Positions 21,388-34,291 of a stretch of DNA of 64,000 nucleotides are shown here, in pieces. Position 1 is the first letter of the stretch, and every line of letters starts with the position of its first letter. The DNA lies in contig JAKSGN010000003.1 in assembly GCA_024180945.1 (NCBI GenBank), positions 558,001 through 622,000 of the forward strand, in the 5' to 3' direction. A program made the position numbers and the translations under genes. Below the pieces are notes generated by a model. It was not told the DNA's origin. It ran no database searches and saw only the letters and a program-made list of their open reading frames with translations. The DNA is from Macrophomina tecta. Lineage: Eukaryota; Ascomycota; Dothideomycetes; Botryosphaeriales; Botryosphaeriaceae.

Positions 21388-23072
21388 TCAATCACTACCT
21401 CTCCTCAGAATTCTCCCCAACAAACCCCTCCTCCTGCCACCTTCTACGGCCCCCGGCGGCACCTGCAATCCACTCGCCGGCAAATTCCCCCTGGCAGCCG
21501 CCTCCGCATTTGCACGCTCCATAGCTGCGTAATCAAACGGGACGGCCCACTTGCGCATGGGAATCTCGCCGAGCTTTGTGCTGTCCGAGGAGAAGCTGTA
21601 CAAAGAGGGCGGGTTCTGCATGGCTGCGAGATCGTTGTTGTTGCGGTAGGCGGGGTGATTGTTTAGGTTCATGGCAGAGGCGCTGGGGTCAGGCATGTAG
21701 TGGTGGACAGGGGTACGGGACGGGGTTGGTTGTTCTTTGCTGATGGGGCGGGGTGGCTGCGGTGGTTGTTGTTTGGCGGGATGGTGCTGGAGGTGGTGCG
21801 GTTTGGCAGGTGGGGCGGGGGGTTGTTGCTGTTGTTGATGGGCGCGACGCTGGTGAGCGGCGGGTTTGGGGGACGGTGTGGGTGCGCTGCCAGGGAGCTC
21901 GGCGAGGGCGGCGGTTGAGACAGGGAATTTCGGGGGCCGGGCCGGGTGATAGGGCGGTAGAGTTTGGCGCTGCTGCTTCTGGGAGGGCTGGAAAGGCTGA
22001 GGTTGCGTGATGGGTTGTGAGGAGTCTCGGAGAGGTCGGGGTCCGTGAGGCCAGGTGCCAGGGCGCTGGAGAGGTGGGGTGGGGGTCGTAGCGGCGGGTG
22101 ATTTGAGAGGCTTCCTAGTGACGGATCCGTCACGTGCAGGAGTTTGGCCTTCAGTGGCCTTGGCATAGCTCGGTGGATCTGATCTGTTGGTCGAGACTGA
22201 GTGCGAGCGAGGGAGTGCAGGCCGAGGAGGGTCGGGCGACGGTAATGGAGAGGTCACAGGAGTTGATGCCGAGGAGGCTGCTGAGGTGTTGGTGCTGGAG
22301 CGCTGAGACTTGGTCGACAAGGCTGTCGACGAGTTGCTGCGAGAAGAAGACCGCTGCTTGCTGCCATTCCGGGGCCGGCGTACTACCATGACGAGCTCCG
22401 TCTGGGATCTCCGGTGCTTGGGCTTCGCTCCGGGCAGCCTTTTCGCGCTGCAATTCCCGCCACGCTGCCTGGCCTGAGAGGACGCACAGTCCTGGTGGTG
22501 GTGGCTCCCACACGACGGGCATTTGGGACGGATGCGGTCCAGGACAATGTGCGACTGCGAGAGGCGCTGGTAGAGCTGGCCCAGGGCGTCAATGGCCTCG
22601 GCTCGGGACGCGTCGGACAGGGTGGTCAGCGACTTGTAGTCCGGATGGCGGTCATTCTTGCCGTGGTTCAAGAACGCGCCAATGATGGCGACAAGGCCGC
22701 TGTTGAGCTTAAGCAGGACTTCGGTGAGGGAAGCGTGGGCAATTGCTGTCTCGAGTCAGCGCTGCCAAGACTGTGGTGCTGGACAAGGCTCTTACCATCG
22801 CCTTGGGCGAATCTCTCGCCGACGGCGGCGTAGTTGCTCTCGTAGTGGCGCTGGATGTCGACGGGGCTCTGGCGGAGGGAGTTGCTGAGCTGCAGCTCGT
22901 CGCCGGAGGGCTCGACGTGGGCAGGCGTGGCGCGGTGCGGCTTCTTGGTCGACTTCCTGCGGCGGCGCCTCTCGCGCAGGCGCTTGAAGACGTCGAGGCC
23001 GTTGGTGAAGGCGGCGACGATGGCCAGCACCGAGTCGCCAATGGGCCCGTCGTGCTGCTCGCGGTGGGCCAT
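21388..23072 (-). CDS. Conserved-looking fungal protein, Pro/Gln/His-rich low-complexity C-terminal region
   Basis: Two exons, 23072-22796 and 22745-21388, with a 50-nt GT..AG intron; 1635 nt, 544 aa. Residues 1-190 look folded: GDSVLAIVAAFTNGLDVFKRL, a basic RRRRRKSTKK patch, QSPVDIQRHYE, and a helical stretch around ALGQLYQRLSQSHIVLDRI, followed by CPSCGSHHHQDC, which could hold a metal. Residues about 210-470 are low complexity, rich in Pro, Gln, Ser and His, probably disordered. The C terminus has GEIPMRKWAVPFDYAAMERANAEAAARGN and ends GLLGRILRRGSD. I do not recognise a named family and assign no function. Codon bias and a clean splice junction support a real gene. Confidence 0.8.
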
Positions 23073-25635
23073 GGTGGTTGGGTCGCTGCGGCGGTCGGCG
23101 GTGCAGCAGTGGCGGGCTCAAATGGGTCGACGGGATGGACGAGAGGGGAGCAGCGCGGGTTTATTTGGCGGATGTTTGTTGACTGGCGCGCCTTCCCTGC
23201 TCCCCCTGCCCGCGCGTGCATGCAGCCGCCCCCGCTGTCGCGCGCCGCCAGCCTATCGCTCGCTCGGGGCCGCCCAGCAGTCTTCCCACTAGCTCCCAGC
23301 CTCGCAACGACAGGCAGGCAGGCCCCAGCCCTGCTGCATCTCGCTCGAGCGTGAGTGGCGCCCCCAGCGGCCAGCATGCAGACCCATCCGGGCCGCGCGC
23401 GCGCTGTGGACCGGCATGGAACCCTCCCGCATCGCCCTGCCGAGCTAGTCCGCACGCCGCTTGAGTCAGGGCAGCCGTGCTGGACGAGTGCTGCGGCGTC
23501 GCGGGGTGCGCCTGGTGTTGCAGCGCGCCTCTCGCCGTGGCCCAGCTCGGCTGCGCGATGGCGCTAGCCGCGCTCGGTATAGCGCTCCTCGGTGCCTGAG
23601 GCCGAAAGCGGCACCGCCTTTGCTCCCGCTGCAGGCCATCTGCATCTGCACATCTGCATGCCCGCCAATCCGCCCACTCCCCTCCCACGCCTGCTGACTG
23701 ACCTCCCCATTTGCCAGCTCATCACCGTGTCCCCGCTGCCCCGACCACCGCCAGCGGATGCCCTCTGCTGACTCGCCTCAACTCAAGCACGTGAAGACCG
23801 GTCTCCAGCCTCCGCACTTTCGCCATTGGTGCCCTTCGTCCTCGTTCCGGGATCTTTCCAAGTTTTCCATCGCCGGAAGAGCTCGCGTGCTGTTTCAGGG
23901 TGGCTGGGTTTCATGTGCCATCTGTTGAGATTCCGGCGTTTCGTTGGGTGGAGGCATATCGTACAGTGCTCGCAGGCCACAGAAATAGGGCGCGTTGCAG
24001 AATCTAGGTCATGACGCGTGGGTTACGCGTGCTGCTTCCGAGTGCCAGCCGCAATGCTCTTCGTCGAACAGCCCTCCGTACGCACTACAGGCGCCCCAAC
24101 CCGCGGACAGCGGAATTGTGGCCGCTGAATTGGCCCATCCGCTTCGCCGTCGACGAACGGATTTCCCCGAAGAGCGACTCTACACCGTTCCATCTGTGTC
24201 AACAAGCTGGATGTTGCAGGATCGTTGTCCCTCGAAAAGATACCATCTCGGCCTAGTCCACCAGCGCCTCCCTGGCAAGGGACTGGAAACACACACCAGC
24301 CATATGAAGCCCTTCGGTGTGCCGGAACGCACTCTTTCTGATTCTTCTTTACCTGCACAGCTCTGAAGCCGATGCTACAAGGACCACACGTTTAGTTGCT
24401 GCTCTGCTGGCCGTCTGATTTTCTTACAGCCGTTGAGGTGCTGGAGAACAACGGCATGAGGCGCGAACAGCTCTGCAAGCACACGTTCAGAGTCCATCTT
24501 GAGCTTCATATCACTCGTGGTCCTGTAGTGTAAAGTATTGCCTAATATATCCTCACCGATGAGCTGCACAAGCGGCTATGATGTAGGCACTCTGTCGATT
24601 TGTCAAAACCCGACCGAGACTCAGTCAATTGGAGACGATGCTGAAGAAAGGCGGCGCGCTCCTATGCCTGAGTAGTACACAGAAGAAATGAGGAAGAGGA
24701 CTCGCATTGGGTGGTAAAGCGCGGGAGAATACTGGCAGACTTAACCGAGTGCGTGACTGGAGAAGGGGAAGCTCGTTGACCGGGGCGGTAACGAGGCAAA
24801 AGATGGATTCTGGTCTACGTGGCTGGCACGCGGCTTCTTTGAATTGTTTGGCAGCCACCCTCCGGGCAGCTCCTTGGACCCCTCGATCTGCTGTCGCTGC
24901 AGCAGTGCGGGCGGTGGTTGCGCACAGCGCTCCACAGTCAACGTGGATGGTAACGATAGCCCGGTGTACTACGATGCAGATTACCAGGATTACTATTGCA
25001 TTGTTGATTCATGTATGAGGGACTAGAGGCCCGTAGTACGGTAGTGTTGCCGGTTTAAATTTTTTTTTGCTTTGAGTTCCGCTCCGACGGAAGGCCAGCA
25101 CCGAATCCAAGCTCTAGGATGTTCACAGCCGTTTATTATCCAACCAGCGCACCTCATAGGACAGACAAAACGGCATTTGATGCATAGGATCCTGTGAATA
25201 TGGGTAATTATGGTGCAGGAAATCGACAATTTGTAACACGTTGAGCCAAAGCATATTGGCGGCTGGGCTGTGCAGCGTAGAGACTCGGGGGGACTGCTCC
25301 TCTGGAGCCGTTATGATGCTTCAGCAAATCGGCCAGTAAACTGTCTGACAACTTCTTTCCCATTCTCGGGTCAGCATAAGTACGGCTTCTGGACATCGCA
25401 GCAGTTCATGGCAAAGCACGTACGAATTAAGTAAAATTGCTGCCTCCGTGTGTATGATGAAGCCGTTTAGCCCGTCTATATGTACATACAACAATTCGAA
25501 GCCGAAGGTTGTTGAAACGCTGGTGCTATGTGAAGGGGTTGATGTTCAAGAGAAGAGAATAATGCTCGCATATGGAAACACACGCTACCAAAGAGCACAA
25601 GCGACAGGCGGATAGCTGCGGCCCCAACCACGAAC
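23073..25635. other. Intergenic: promoter of the Pro-rich gene and PG 3' flank
   Basis: About 2.5 kb. The first 700 bp are GC-rich with overlapping shadow frames; the rest is mixed. Frames at 23995-24366 and 24707-25018 were inspected: no domain, no signal peptide, no splice partners. No gene is called. Confidence 0.5.
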
Positions 25636-26812
25636 TTATTTGCAAGGGAGACCAGAGCCGGCGGGCACGCCCGTGCACGTGTTCGCCTTCGTGCCGCCGT
25701 TGATGTTAATTAAGCTCGCCGCCCAGGCGCTGCAGTTGGCACAAAGGATGTAGATGTTGGTGCCGCTGGACAGGACGTTGCCATGGATGTTGTTCAAAGT
25801 GACTTGCTTGATCGGCACGCCGGCTGTGGGGGTGCCGGTTGGACTGCCGTTACTATAGTCCTGCTGGATGACAATGCCGCTCTTGGAGATGTTCTGGAGT
25901 GTGATTCCGTCGAAGGTCACGTCTGTTGAAGCCAGAGTTAGCATCCGGTCTGTCTGCGTCGGTGCTCTCACGCCAGGGGGATATCATACCAGTAACGCTC
26001 CCGCTCGCTCCGACCAGAGCCTTGATACGAACACCGTTGTCGGAATTTGCGACGGTGCAGCCCCTCACGGTCACCCCATTAACGACGTTGTTTTTGTGGC
26101 CGCCGACGGAGCCGACGGAGATGCCGTGGCCGCCGGTGCAGGTGTTGCCGAGGAATTTGATGTTGTTGCCGGAGTTGACGGCGAGGCAGTCGTCCTGGTT
26201 CGCGACGTGGCTGTTTTGGATGGTGATGTCCGTGGAGTCGCCGACGTCGAAACCGTCCGTGTTGTGGCCAAGACCGTTGTTGTCACCCTCGGCGTTGTCG
26301 ATGGTAACGTTGTCGATGATGAGTCCGTGTGATCCATCAATCGAAAAGGCTTGAACGGGCGTGTTCTTCACTTGGAGCCCCTTGATCGTGGATTTCCCAA
26401 GAAGCTTGTGGGCTGCAAAGAATTTCGGCTTCCTGTTAGCCGGGTTGTTGGTGCCCTGGCGGTCCCACCACGCGGGACCGTTCCCATCAATAAGGTGCCC
26501 TGGCCCTCCGGACACCTGGATGTTGGTCCCAGAGATGGAAATGAGAGGGCCGTCCCACTGGGCGTGGCCGAAGGTGGTCTTGCCCTCAAATATGACGCTG
26601 GCGCCCGTATCCAGGCCCGTGAGATCGAGCGTGACACCGGCAGGGACAGCAATATTGCTGAGGCGGATAACAGAGCAGCCGACCTTGTTGGCATTGGCCT
26701 TGGCGGCGTCAGTGAATACGCAGTCAGCACGCTCAGCGAGCTCTGCAGGGGCAGCAACAGCATACGCAACACCCATACTGGCGCCCGCAATGAGGGTGGA
26801 GACTTTGACCAT
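25636..26812 (-). CDS. Secreted endopolygalacturonase, GH28
   Basis: Hydrolyses alpha-1,4-galacturonan in pectin outside the cell. Two exons, 26812-25990 and 25922-25636, with a 67-nt intron; 1110 nt, 369 aa, the normal fungal length. The start is the ATG at 26810-26812, giving a signal peptide (MVKVSTLIAGASMGVAYAVA) and a short propeptide before ADC. All GH28 active-site motifs are present: NTDGFDV (Asp186), DDCLAVNSG (Asp207, Asp208), GGHGISVGSVGG (His229) and RIK (Arg262, Lys264). Paired cysteines near the C terminus (LCANCSAW, NTC, LPC) match the family. A TATA box lies about 105 bp upstream. Together with the GH43 gene it indicates pectin degradation. Confidence 0.96.
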
Positions 26813-26917
26813 TTTGAAAGACGGTAAGGCGGGCAAGAGCGAGTTATTGAGTGAGATAGAGTGTAAGAAGGAGTGCCATGATGGCAGGAACAGGATTCCT
26901 GGGCATGACGCAGTAGA

Positions 26918-26924
26918 ATTTATA
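26918..26924 (-). promoter_or_regulatory. TATA box of the polygalacturonase gene
   Basis: TATAAAT on the minus strand, about 106 bp upstream of the start codon at 26812. Confidence 0.55.
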
Positions 26925-29405
26925 TGTCAGCGTCCTTGAATAAAAGCACAGAGCCGTCTGTATGTCCTGACGCAATATGTGAACATCTGCATGTCATGAT
27001 GGGCCATGAGGTGACTTTGAGAGGGCCATTGCATGCTATACAGGGAATCTGGAATCAAACTAGAACGCCTTGTCTCTAGCCATAACGCGTTCCGTGCAAT
27101 ACCATAGGGCTCCTGGCTGACGGCGTCCGTATTCGGAGGCTACGCGGTAGTGGCGCGTAGCCATACGGAAGCCCTCCCAATTTGGGACAGTTCTGGCACG
27201 CACCTACAATGTTGTGTAGAACGGCAGCTTTCCTCCGAAGCTGTGGATTTTGTACCAATATCAGGGTCATATCAGAAGCAAACTCTTTTCTTCCTTTTGC
27301 TCAATTTCTACTTGCTTGTTGTTCGTAGTAAGTCACGTATCTGAACATGGGTCCGAGCCTCATATGGAGAGGTTGTAGCCTTCCAAGAAATGTCGGGTCC
27401 GTGCGCAATGGTAACCAGACTTGACTAGAGATTCGTGGTGGGGTGCATCTAGTGCTAGCTGACACAGCCATGAAACTTGCTACTCGTATTGAGCGGACGA
27501 GCTGTCCCGGCACTCCCATCTCTGCATGCTCGATCTGAGTCCCGAGAACTGCCGAACCTTCATTGTTGCTAGCTTTCTGTCCTCGGCAAAGGCTGATGAG
27601 GCGTGTTGTAAAAGTTAAATTTCGTGGAATCTTTGCGCCGAAGGCACGGGCCGCTTTATCGCTTGGCTCCTTCCCGGATACGGACCAAACTCCTTGGTAT
27701 AAGTGACCGGCGGGTTCTGCAACACAGTTGAGGCTGAAAGCTGCACAACGTTCACGGTGAGTGCTCTCGGATAGATTGATTTCAAGCTCTAGAACAGAGG
27801 CTTGGTCTTCTATCGTTTCTAGGCGTTTTGTTCATGACGATCATATAACGTCCCCGCTGGTAAATCTCGAATGCCAAGTGGAATAGGAAACATTGGCGCC
27901 CCTGCCAAGTATGGCATTTCTTGAATAGTACATGTACGAGATTTCAAGGTTTTGATATAAGCAAATGTGGATTTTGCCGGAACTGTGCGGAACGGTCGTG
28001 ATATTCTGCGCGATCATGTGCCAGTGGTGGGCCTTCGATAGGCCTGGAACGAGTCCCCACCACAAGGACTAGCTGACGCCGTCTCTCGCTACCTTTTCCT
28101 TAGTTTTGTCTTCCACTCATATTATAAGGAGGGTGATTCTGCTTTAAGAGCACCGCACGTCGTCGGACAAATGTCCATAGTACCAAGCATACGCTAAGCA
28201 CGAAGGCTGTTGAGAAACCGCGGTTGCATTTTTTTTTTTTTATTGGAGCACTTTCCTAGTCTATCATTAATGCTTGTTATACTGCCACCTATTAGATGTC
28301 CCCATGGAGATCCGCGAATCCGGACCGTCTTGCCGATATTCAACGGCGAGGGCAATGGCCGCCGCCGTCGGCCGTTCATGCCCCATCATACCATCGCCCT
28401 TCGGCTATGAGCTCACGGAGGTGAAATAAACTCATAGCTTATGAAATATAATAATTTGTCCCTTTATCTTGCTTATAACACCACGCAATGCTTTAGAATT
28501 TTTGTATCTTTTTCCACATTCATTACTTCACGCTTGATCATCCAGATCAGCACCCTCTATTCGCGGCAGTAGTGGAAATTATATCACTAAACTTTCCTAG
28601 ATAAATACAGCACTTCCATATGTGTATATGGACTCAGCCTGAACGACAGCTGGACAAGACTAAAAATGGCTTCATATTTCAGTGAGGTCGTGCAAGTGGA
28701 CGAATATAAGACAGTGGGCACGCCTTCCTAACTAAATTCAACATTTCCAAGACCTCCAGCCTTTCTGATTGTACTCGGTCTCTTTCTCAGGGAACTCTCC
28801 GGCTTTTGCCGCGGGCGAAACTAAGTAGGCCTGAAGCACCGCACATCTAATTGTTGCACTCAAGTGCCTGAAAAGACACGCCACCGGCCATTATGTCCTT
28901 ACCAGCTGAGTTATTGAGCAGAACACATGTTCGGATGCTCCATTCCTATGGTGCCGTCAACGGTATTCTCGCCGCCCCAACCGTTGTTGCCTCAAATATA
29001 ATATCATCCCCGCGCGAATCTCCAACGCACTCAACACTTTTACCATGTTCCTCTACATTTATTTGCCGAATATTTGCTCCTGGATAAAGAAGCAAGATAT
29101 CACAATACCCCAGTTGTTTGGAATTCATACATTTCTGAGCAGGTGGATATCATCTTAGTCAGTAGGAGAGTAGATTGAATCCCGTTCCTGAGCTTTCACA
29201 TTGACATTTCGTCTGCGAAGGCCGTCAAGCCTTCTACGAAGGAGGATTGAACTGTCGCTGTTATGATAATGGGGAGCTTTGATGACATTAGTAGCAATGG
29301 GATGAGAGAATGGATGGAGTTATAATGACTGAAATTTATCTTGTGAAAGTCCTCGACCTCTCATGATCAATGGAATACGCATTCGATCCGCATCCATGTC
29401 AATTT

Positions 29406-29422
29406 CATATATATATATATAT
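29406..29422. repeat. (AT)n microsatellite
   Basis: About eight AT dinucleotides in a row within gene-poor sequence. Confidence 0.8.
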
Positions 29423-30349
29423 TTTTCACATAGCATTTGCGGAGCGGATTGACAGATTTTCGGAAGTGCAAGCATTCTAAGGTCATTAACACATTCCTTT
29501 AGCACCATTTACGAGCTTCATTAGTCTATCGTGCGCTGCATTAATCAGATCTCCTTCGCAATATCATCGGCCCCCATGACTGATGTTTGACAAGTTGGCT
29601 AAAACCTAGGACACGGAGTGAAGTTGCCAGAGGCTGACACATCCGCCGGAGTAGCCCAACTGTAGCCATGGGCAGTCGATTGGGAAGAGTCTTGTTTGTA
29701 TGAACTACTTTTTCCAAGGCGTTGGCGTTATTTACAGGGCCGTGGGAGGAATATAGAAGGAGATAAATGTAGAGGAAGGGTTGAGCCGATATGGGGGGAG
29801 ACGAATTGGAATCGGAAACTCTGGAGGGTCAGTTGTGGTGACTGCCTGGACCCATCTAGTATGATGTCCTTTGACTCTGCATGGCCAAAATTCTCCTTTG
29901 TCCAGCTTCTTCCCCTTCATTCATCTCCTCGCTTAATAACGAGCCTCATACTACTCCATACGCCATATAACTAGCCTATCTCGACTGCCCCAACTTTCTT
30001 CTCCTTCACCTGGACCCACCGCCATCGCCCACTGTATGCCCTGCCATTCCTTCCAGCTCAGAAATTCTGGTAAACGAGCTTCCACAGTTGATCTGGGATC
30101 ATCGAACTCATTTCCGGTACAGACCACTTCCGAGCGTCTTCAACCATGAGTGTGCCCCATAATGCCTCCCACCTGACGGCTACCCTGATTCCCTGGACAG
30201 CCAGTTCTCTCCGAGTCGCAGGCGGGCCAACTGGGACACACTTTCAGAGGATATCAGAGGGATAATCATACGCCTCGCCCAATCCGAGTCATCGCGCTAC
30301 CCGTGATCAGAACGCCAAGAGCATTACTAATTCGGCCATCGCGTCGTAG

Positions 30350-30914
30350 CTAGCCAGTGCTACGACGAATAAAAGAACAGCCATGGCTAGATCTCAACAA
30401 CAAAATCGATAATGAACGATATGAGAGCCACGAAACCCCGAGAATAAGCAGTATGCCGGTGACGGCCAAGACAGTTACGACGGTGGAAGTAAATAAGTTG
30501 TAGCTGAGTTCCACTGCGAGGACTCTTATCCTAGTACCTGTCAGCAAGGCGAGGCTGAGGCAGAGGCCGGTTTCGTTGAGGTTTTCAAGTCTGGGTGTTC
30601 AACAATGCCGACATCTTGGAGCAGTTGGCGCCCTGAATTTCGATGGCGCTTTCCTCGATTACGGCAATCATCGCTGCGGTGGCGGCGGTGGCCACGAATT
30701 TGAATGGCAGCTTGATGGAGCCCTGATGCTGAAAATGGAGCTTCTTTGTGTATACTATGACAAGCCCTGCTATGGCAGGGTCTACGAAAACCTGATCAAA
30801 CCAACTTACTAGTGTCTGGACGGAAACTTTTATAGCCTCAATTCTCACTAATTGTGAAAGGTGATGAAGTTCCGTGTCTCCATCACTCCTCGCAGGGAAC
30901 GCTTGGTGAGGCAT
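30350..30914 (-). pseudogene. Possible small gene or gene relic with a hydrophobic segment
   Basis: Two neighbouring minus-strand segments look protein-like. The first (30914-30585) starts with ATG and reads EAIKVSVQTL, WFDQVFVDPAIAGLVIVYT and KLPFKFVATAATAAM. The second, in another frame (about 30590-30350), reads LENLNETGLCLSLALLTG followed by the hydrophobic STVVTVLAVTGILLILGVSW. A donor-like GTAAGT occurs at about 30808, but I could not find a set of splice sites that joins the pieces cleanly. It could be a short membrane protein gene with an unresolved intron or a decayed gene. Function unknown. Confidence 0.3.
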
Positions 30915-31131
30915 TGTCTATGTGCTTTATATGCCTTACGTGGTTGATTCTTTGGCATCATTCTATTTTCGAAGTGTTAGCGGCGTCGACAAAAGCTAGC
31001 ACGGATTACACCAGAGCTTGAATTCGCCAATACGTTGAATGGAGATATCTCATTAGGATAATTGCTCCGGAACACACGGTGCCTACTCACTGAAAACTGC
31101 CGTATCGATACTCATTCTAGCCACCTCAAGT

Positions 31132-33225
31132 TCATTTCCCTTGCATAAAGTTCCCCCAAGCTTCGGCCAAAACATCAAATCCCACACCCTCATCCTTCAA
31201 AATTCCACTCAATTTATCGACCCTGACTTCCTCCTCTTTCTTCACAATAGCATGCCCATCCTCCTTAAATACCCTCACCTCCCTCTCCGCATCCCAACCC
31301 GCCCCATTTCCAACCACAAAATCCAACACGTCCCCCGCCCACTCCCTCGCCCTTTCGCCATAACCCTCACTCGGCAACTTCTCCTCAAAATTCAAGAAAA
31401 ATGCCGCCACATCCAAGATATGCGTCGCATACCCCTTCCACCTCCCCTCCCACGGATTCTTCATCTCAAAATCATACAACCACGCCCTCCCCTGCCCGCT
31501 CCCCGGCCACGCATCCACGTACGCCCTCGCGCTCGCCCTAAACAGCAAATCCGACGCCAGCTCGACGATACGAGGCAGCGCTTCCTGGGCGCCCGCGCCA
31601 GCCTCGATCGCATACGCACCGAGCACCTTCGCCGCCAGCCCGGGATGCGTGGCGTCGAGGCTCTTCGCGAACGACGCGGTGAACAGGCGCGCGACGTCGG
31701 GGCCCTGCAGCGCGGGGAGCGAGTACGCCATGATGTTCGCGTCGGCGCCGCACCAGCCGCTCAGGAGCTCCGTGCACCAGGTGCCCGCGGCGGGGTCGAG
31801 GGAGGGTTGGAGGTCCGCGTGGGATGGGGAGGCGCGGACGCTGTCGCCATCTTCGACGAAGATGAGGGGGGCGCCGAGGGGGGCTTTGGAGAGGAGGTCC
31901 GGGATGGGGAGGGTGCGCAGGGCGTGCAGGCGGTCGGGCGGGGAGAGGTGGGCGAGGTTGAAGGCGTCGAGGACGGTGGCGTAGGTGTGCTCGGCGACGG
32001 GCGGTGGGAGGGGCTTCATCATGAGGGGCGTGCCAGACATGCTGATGATGCGGGCGAAGAGCGGGGTGGGGGATTGGAGGTGGAGGAGGGCAGATGCTGG
32101 AGGGGGACGACGTTGCCTTGGTCAGCGGCGTATGGTTTGGAGGGAGAGGAGGTTCAGTTGCGACTTACCTGCACCGGCACTCTCGCCCATCACAGCCACG
32201 CTCTCGGGATTGCCACCGAAGCCGGAGATGTGATGTTTGATCCACTGTAGGGCTGTTGCCTGGTCGCGTAGGCCGTTGTTGGGTTTGTACCCGGCTTTTT
32301 GCATCTCGGCTGAGGTGAGGAATCCTGGAATACCCAAGCGGTAACTGGGTTGCATTAGACATCTCCAATCACTTCCACCTCTAGTGACCAAGGGATGTTA
32401 AAAGCTCACCCGATGTTCACGCCAATGAACGGCCTCCCCGTTTCCGACCCGAACTTCACCAGCCGCTTGAAGTCATACTGCGGCCACCAGTTGGCTCCGA
32501 CGGACAGCGCTCCACCGTGAATGAACGCGAGAACCGGGAAACCGTCCGGCGGTTTGGGCGTTCCTGCAGGCGGAACAGTGATGTTCAAGTTCAGACCCTC
32601 AGTGTCGGAATTGCTGGGTAGATTGGCGGGTTTTGGCAGCGTTTGTTGGATGTAGCCCATCTCCATGTCGAGGGCGCCGTGTACGCTAACGACCTGCGGA
32701 CTATTTGTTGAATAGAAAATGTCAGCATATTTCATCGAATCTCTATCGCATTCCCTGGCAATCAGAAGAATAAATGACAACAGATACAGATGTGCGGAGG
32801 ACAAGGGTTCTGCTGCGCAATTCTCCCCTTGAGGTCAAAACACATGCGAAGAGGACATGGACAGAATCGATGGACGTTATCTTGAAGAAAACGTAACTGC
32901 AAGGAAATGCTGATGGCGTGGTAATAGAGGAATCCATGAGATTGAGCGTCCTCCACACATCCTCTTCCTTTTTCCGCAACGCACATGCCATCTAAAGCGA
33001 AAAAGAAGCACGTAGAAAGAGGAAAAAGGAAATCTCAACTCACCCAAACTCCCCCGCCTCCACCGCCCCCTTCGGATCCCCCTTCACCAGCTCCGGCAGC
33101 GCGAACCTGTCCTTCAGCGTGGCATATTTGACACCCAAAAACTGCGTGACGCCGCTGCTGTCCTCCGCCGCCTTACCCCGCACAGTGCCGAGATTAGGGT
33201 GCTGAATCATTGCTGCGGATGCCAT
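31132..33225 (-). CDS. Type-B carboxylesterase/lipase, intracellular
   Basis: Alpha/beta-hydrolase of the carboxylesterase family; substrate unknown. Four exons: 33225-33044, 32700-32410, 32344-32169 and 32096-31132; 1614 nt, 537 aa. The first intron (33043-32701) is long at 343 nt; the others are 65 and 72 nt. Motifs: FLGVKYATL near the N terminus, GPQVVS at the first splice junction, the oxyanion segment IHGGAL, VNIGYRLGIPGF across the second junction, and the nucleophile elbow GESAGA with Ser213. A likely acid residue lies in the VEDGDS region and the likely catalytic His in YATHILDVAAFFLNF. There is no signal peptide, unlike the decayed esterase at 20278-20868. The start is the ATG at 33225; an in-frame codon further upstream is not ATG. 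Confidence 0.92.
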
Positions 33226-34291
33226 TGCGCCGTCTTCCAACTTCCGAGCCGGTCGTATGTATCCGCCTTATGGACAAGAGAGGATGCGTGAGGATCTGGG
33301 AACGACTTTGACGAGTGGGTCAGACTGAAGTTCGGTGCACGAGGGCTTGAGAAACGCCGGTGCAGGCCGTAGCAGCAACAACAGCTTGCCGCGTGCGTGT
33401 CTCAGCTTATCCGCCGAACTCTTGACAGTGATGCTCAAGTACACGAGCAGCAACAAGACAGGATGTGCAACTTAAAAGTGTCTAAACAGATGACGTCCAC
33501 AAGCCAGCGTCATCTTTTTATACTCCCGGCCGGCCGGCCTCCCCCCGTGTGCAGATCCGCGTTTAAGACCAACGCGGCACCTAATCCACTAACCAGGATT
33601 GGGAACGGCATGTTGCGTCGGGGTTTGGAGTGCTCCCTTAGGATTTCCGGAAGTCCCGACGCAAAAACGTCCTTACGTTCAAGGAGCGGGTGAGTGGGGT
33701 CGACAGCACGGGCTTGGAGATGCCCCACCACCAACAATATCCCACAACAAACCCCGCCGCGGGGTCGCTATGGGGGCGGGGAAAGAAAAGGAACACGGAA
33801 GTTTGACGTGTTTGCTTTTTATGAGACCTTCCCCGCATAAAAAGTGGCGTATCCCCGCGCCACGTCCTTGCGTCTCGACAAAAAAAGGCCTGATCGGGGG
33901 GGAACCTCAACTCCAAAAAAAGGTCTAATTGTACGCATCTGTGGAAGCTCATTCAGAAAGCCCGACGTGTTTCATACCACACTGAGACCAAGCCCGAACA
34001 TCTGGGACAGAGTATGACATGAGCATTTCTACAACTCAAAAAGGAGAGACAGTCACTGAGTCCAGGCCAGTTTTTCTATCATATGAAACTACCAACAAAA
34101 GGGACTATATAAACGCCACCCCAATCCACTACATATTCATTTTCCTCCTTTCTTCATCTTCCCCTTCCCTTCTTTTATATGGAAGAGCACCTAATAAGCC
34201 TCCACAAATTCATCAACAGAAGCAGAGACTCAGCCAGAGAATCGAAAGTCTATTCTCTTCACATCTTACCACACCACTTCCAGTCCATGCC
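33226..34291. other. Intergenic: carboxylesterase promoter
   Basis: About 1.07 kb. TATAAAAA on the minus strand at 33515-33522 lies about 290 bp upstream of the esterase start. A GC palindrome of repeated CCGG is at about 33527-33538. On the plus strand CTATATAAA near 34107 is followed by a C/T-rich stretch, but no supportable plus-strand gene follows. Confidence 0.5.

Larger units (their letters stand above)
26813..31131. other. Long gene-poor region
   Basis: 4.3 kb, AT-richer than the flanks, with an (AT)n microsatellite near 29406 and T runs (28230-28241). Apart from a possible small gene or relic at 30350-30914 I see no coding sequence; frames are short and interrupted, and no transposon terminal repeats or transposase motifs are visible. 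Confidence 0.5.

Noticed and set aside
26813..31131. Transposon in the gene-poor stretch
   Set aside because: No terminal inverted or long terminal repeats, target duplications, transposase or reverse-transcriptase motifs could be seen by eye.
31141..32250. Plus-strand frame of 369 codons opposite the carboxylesterase
   Set aside because: It lies across esterase exons and an intron and is rich in Arg/Pro/Gly with no motif.
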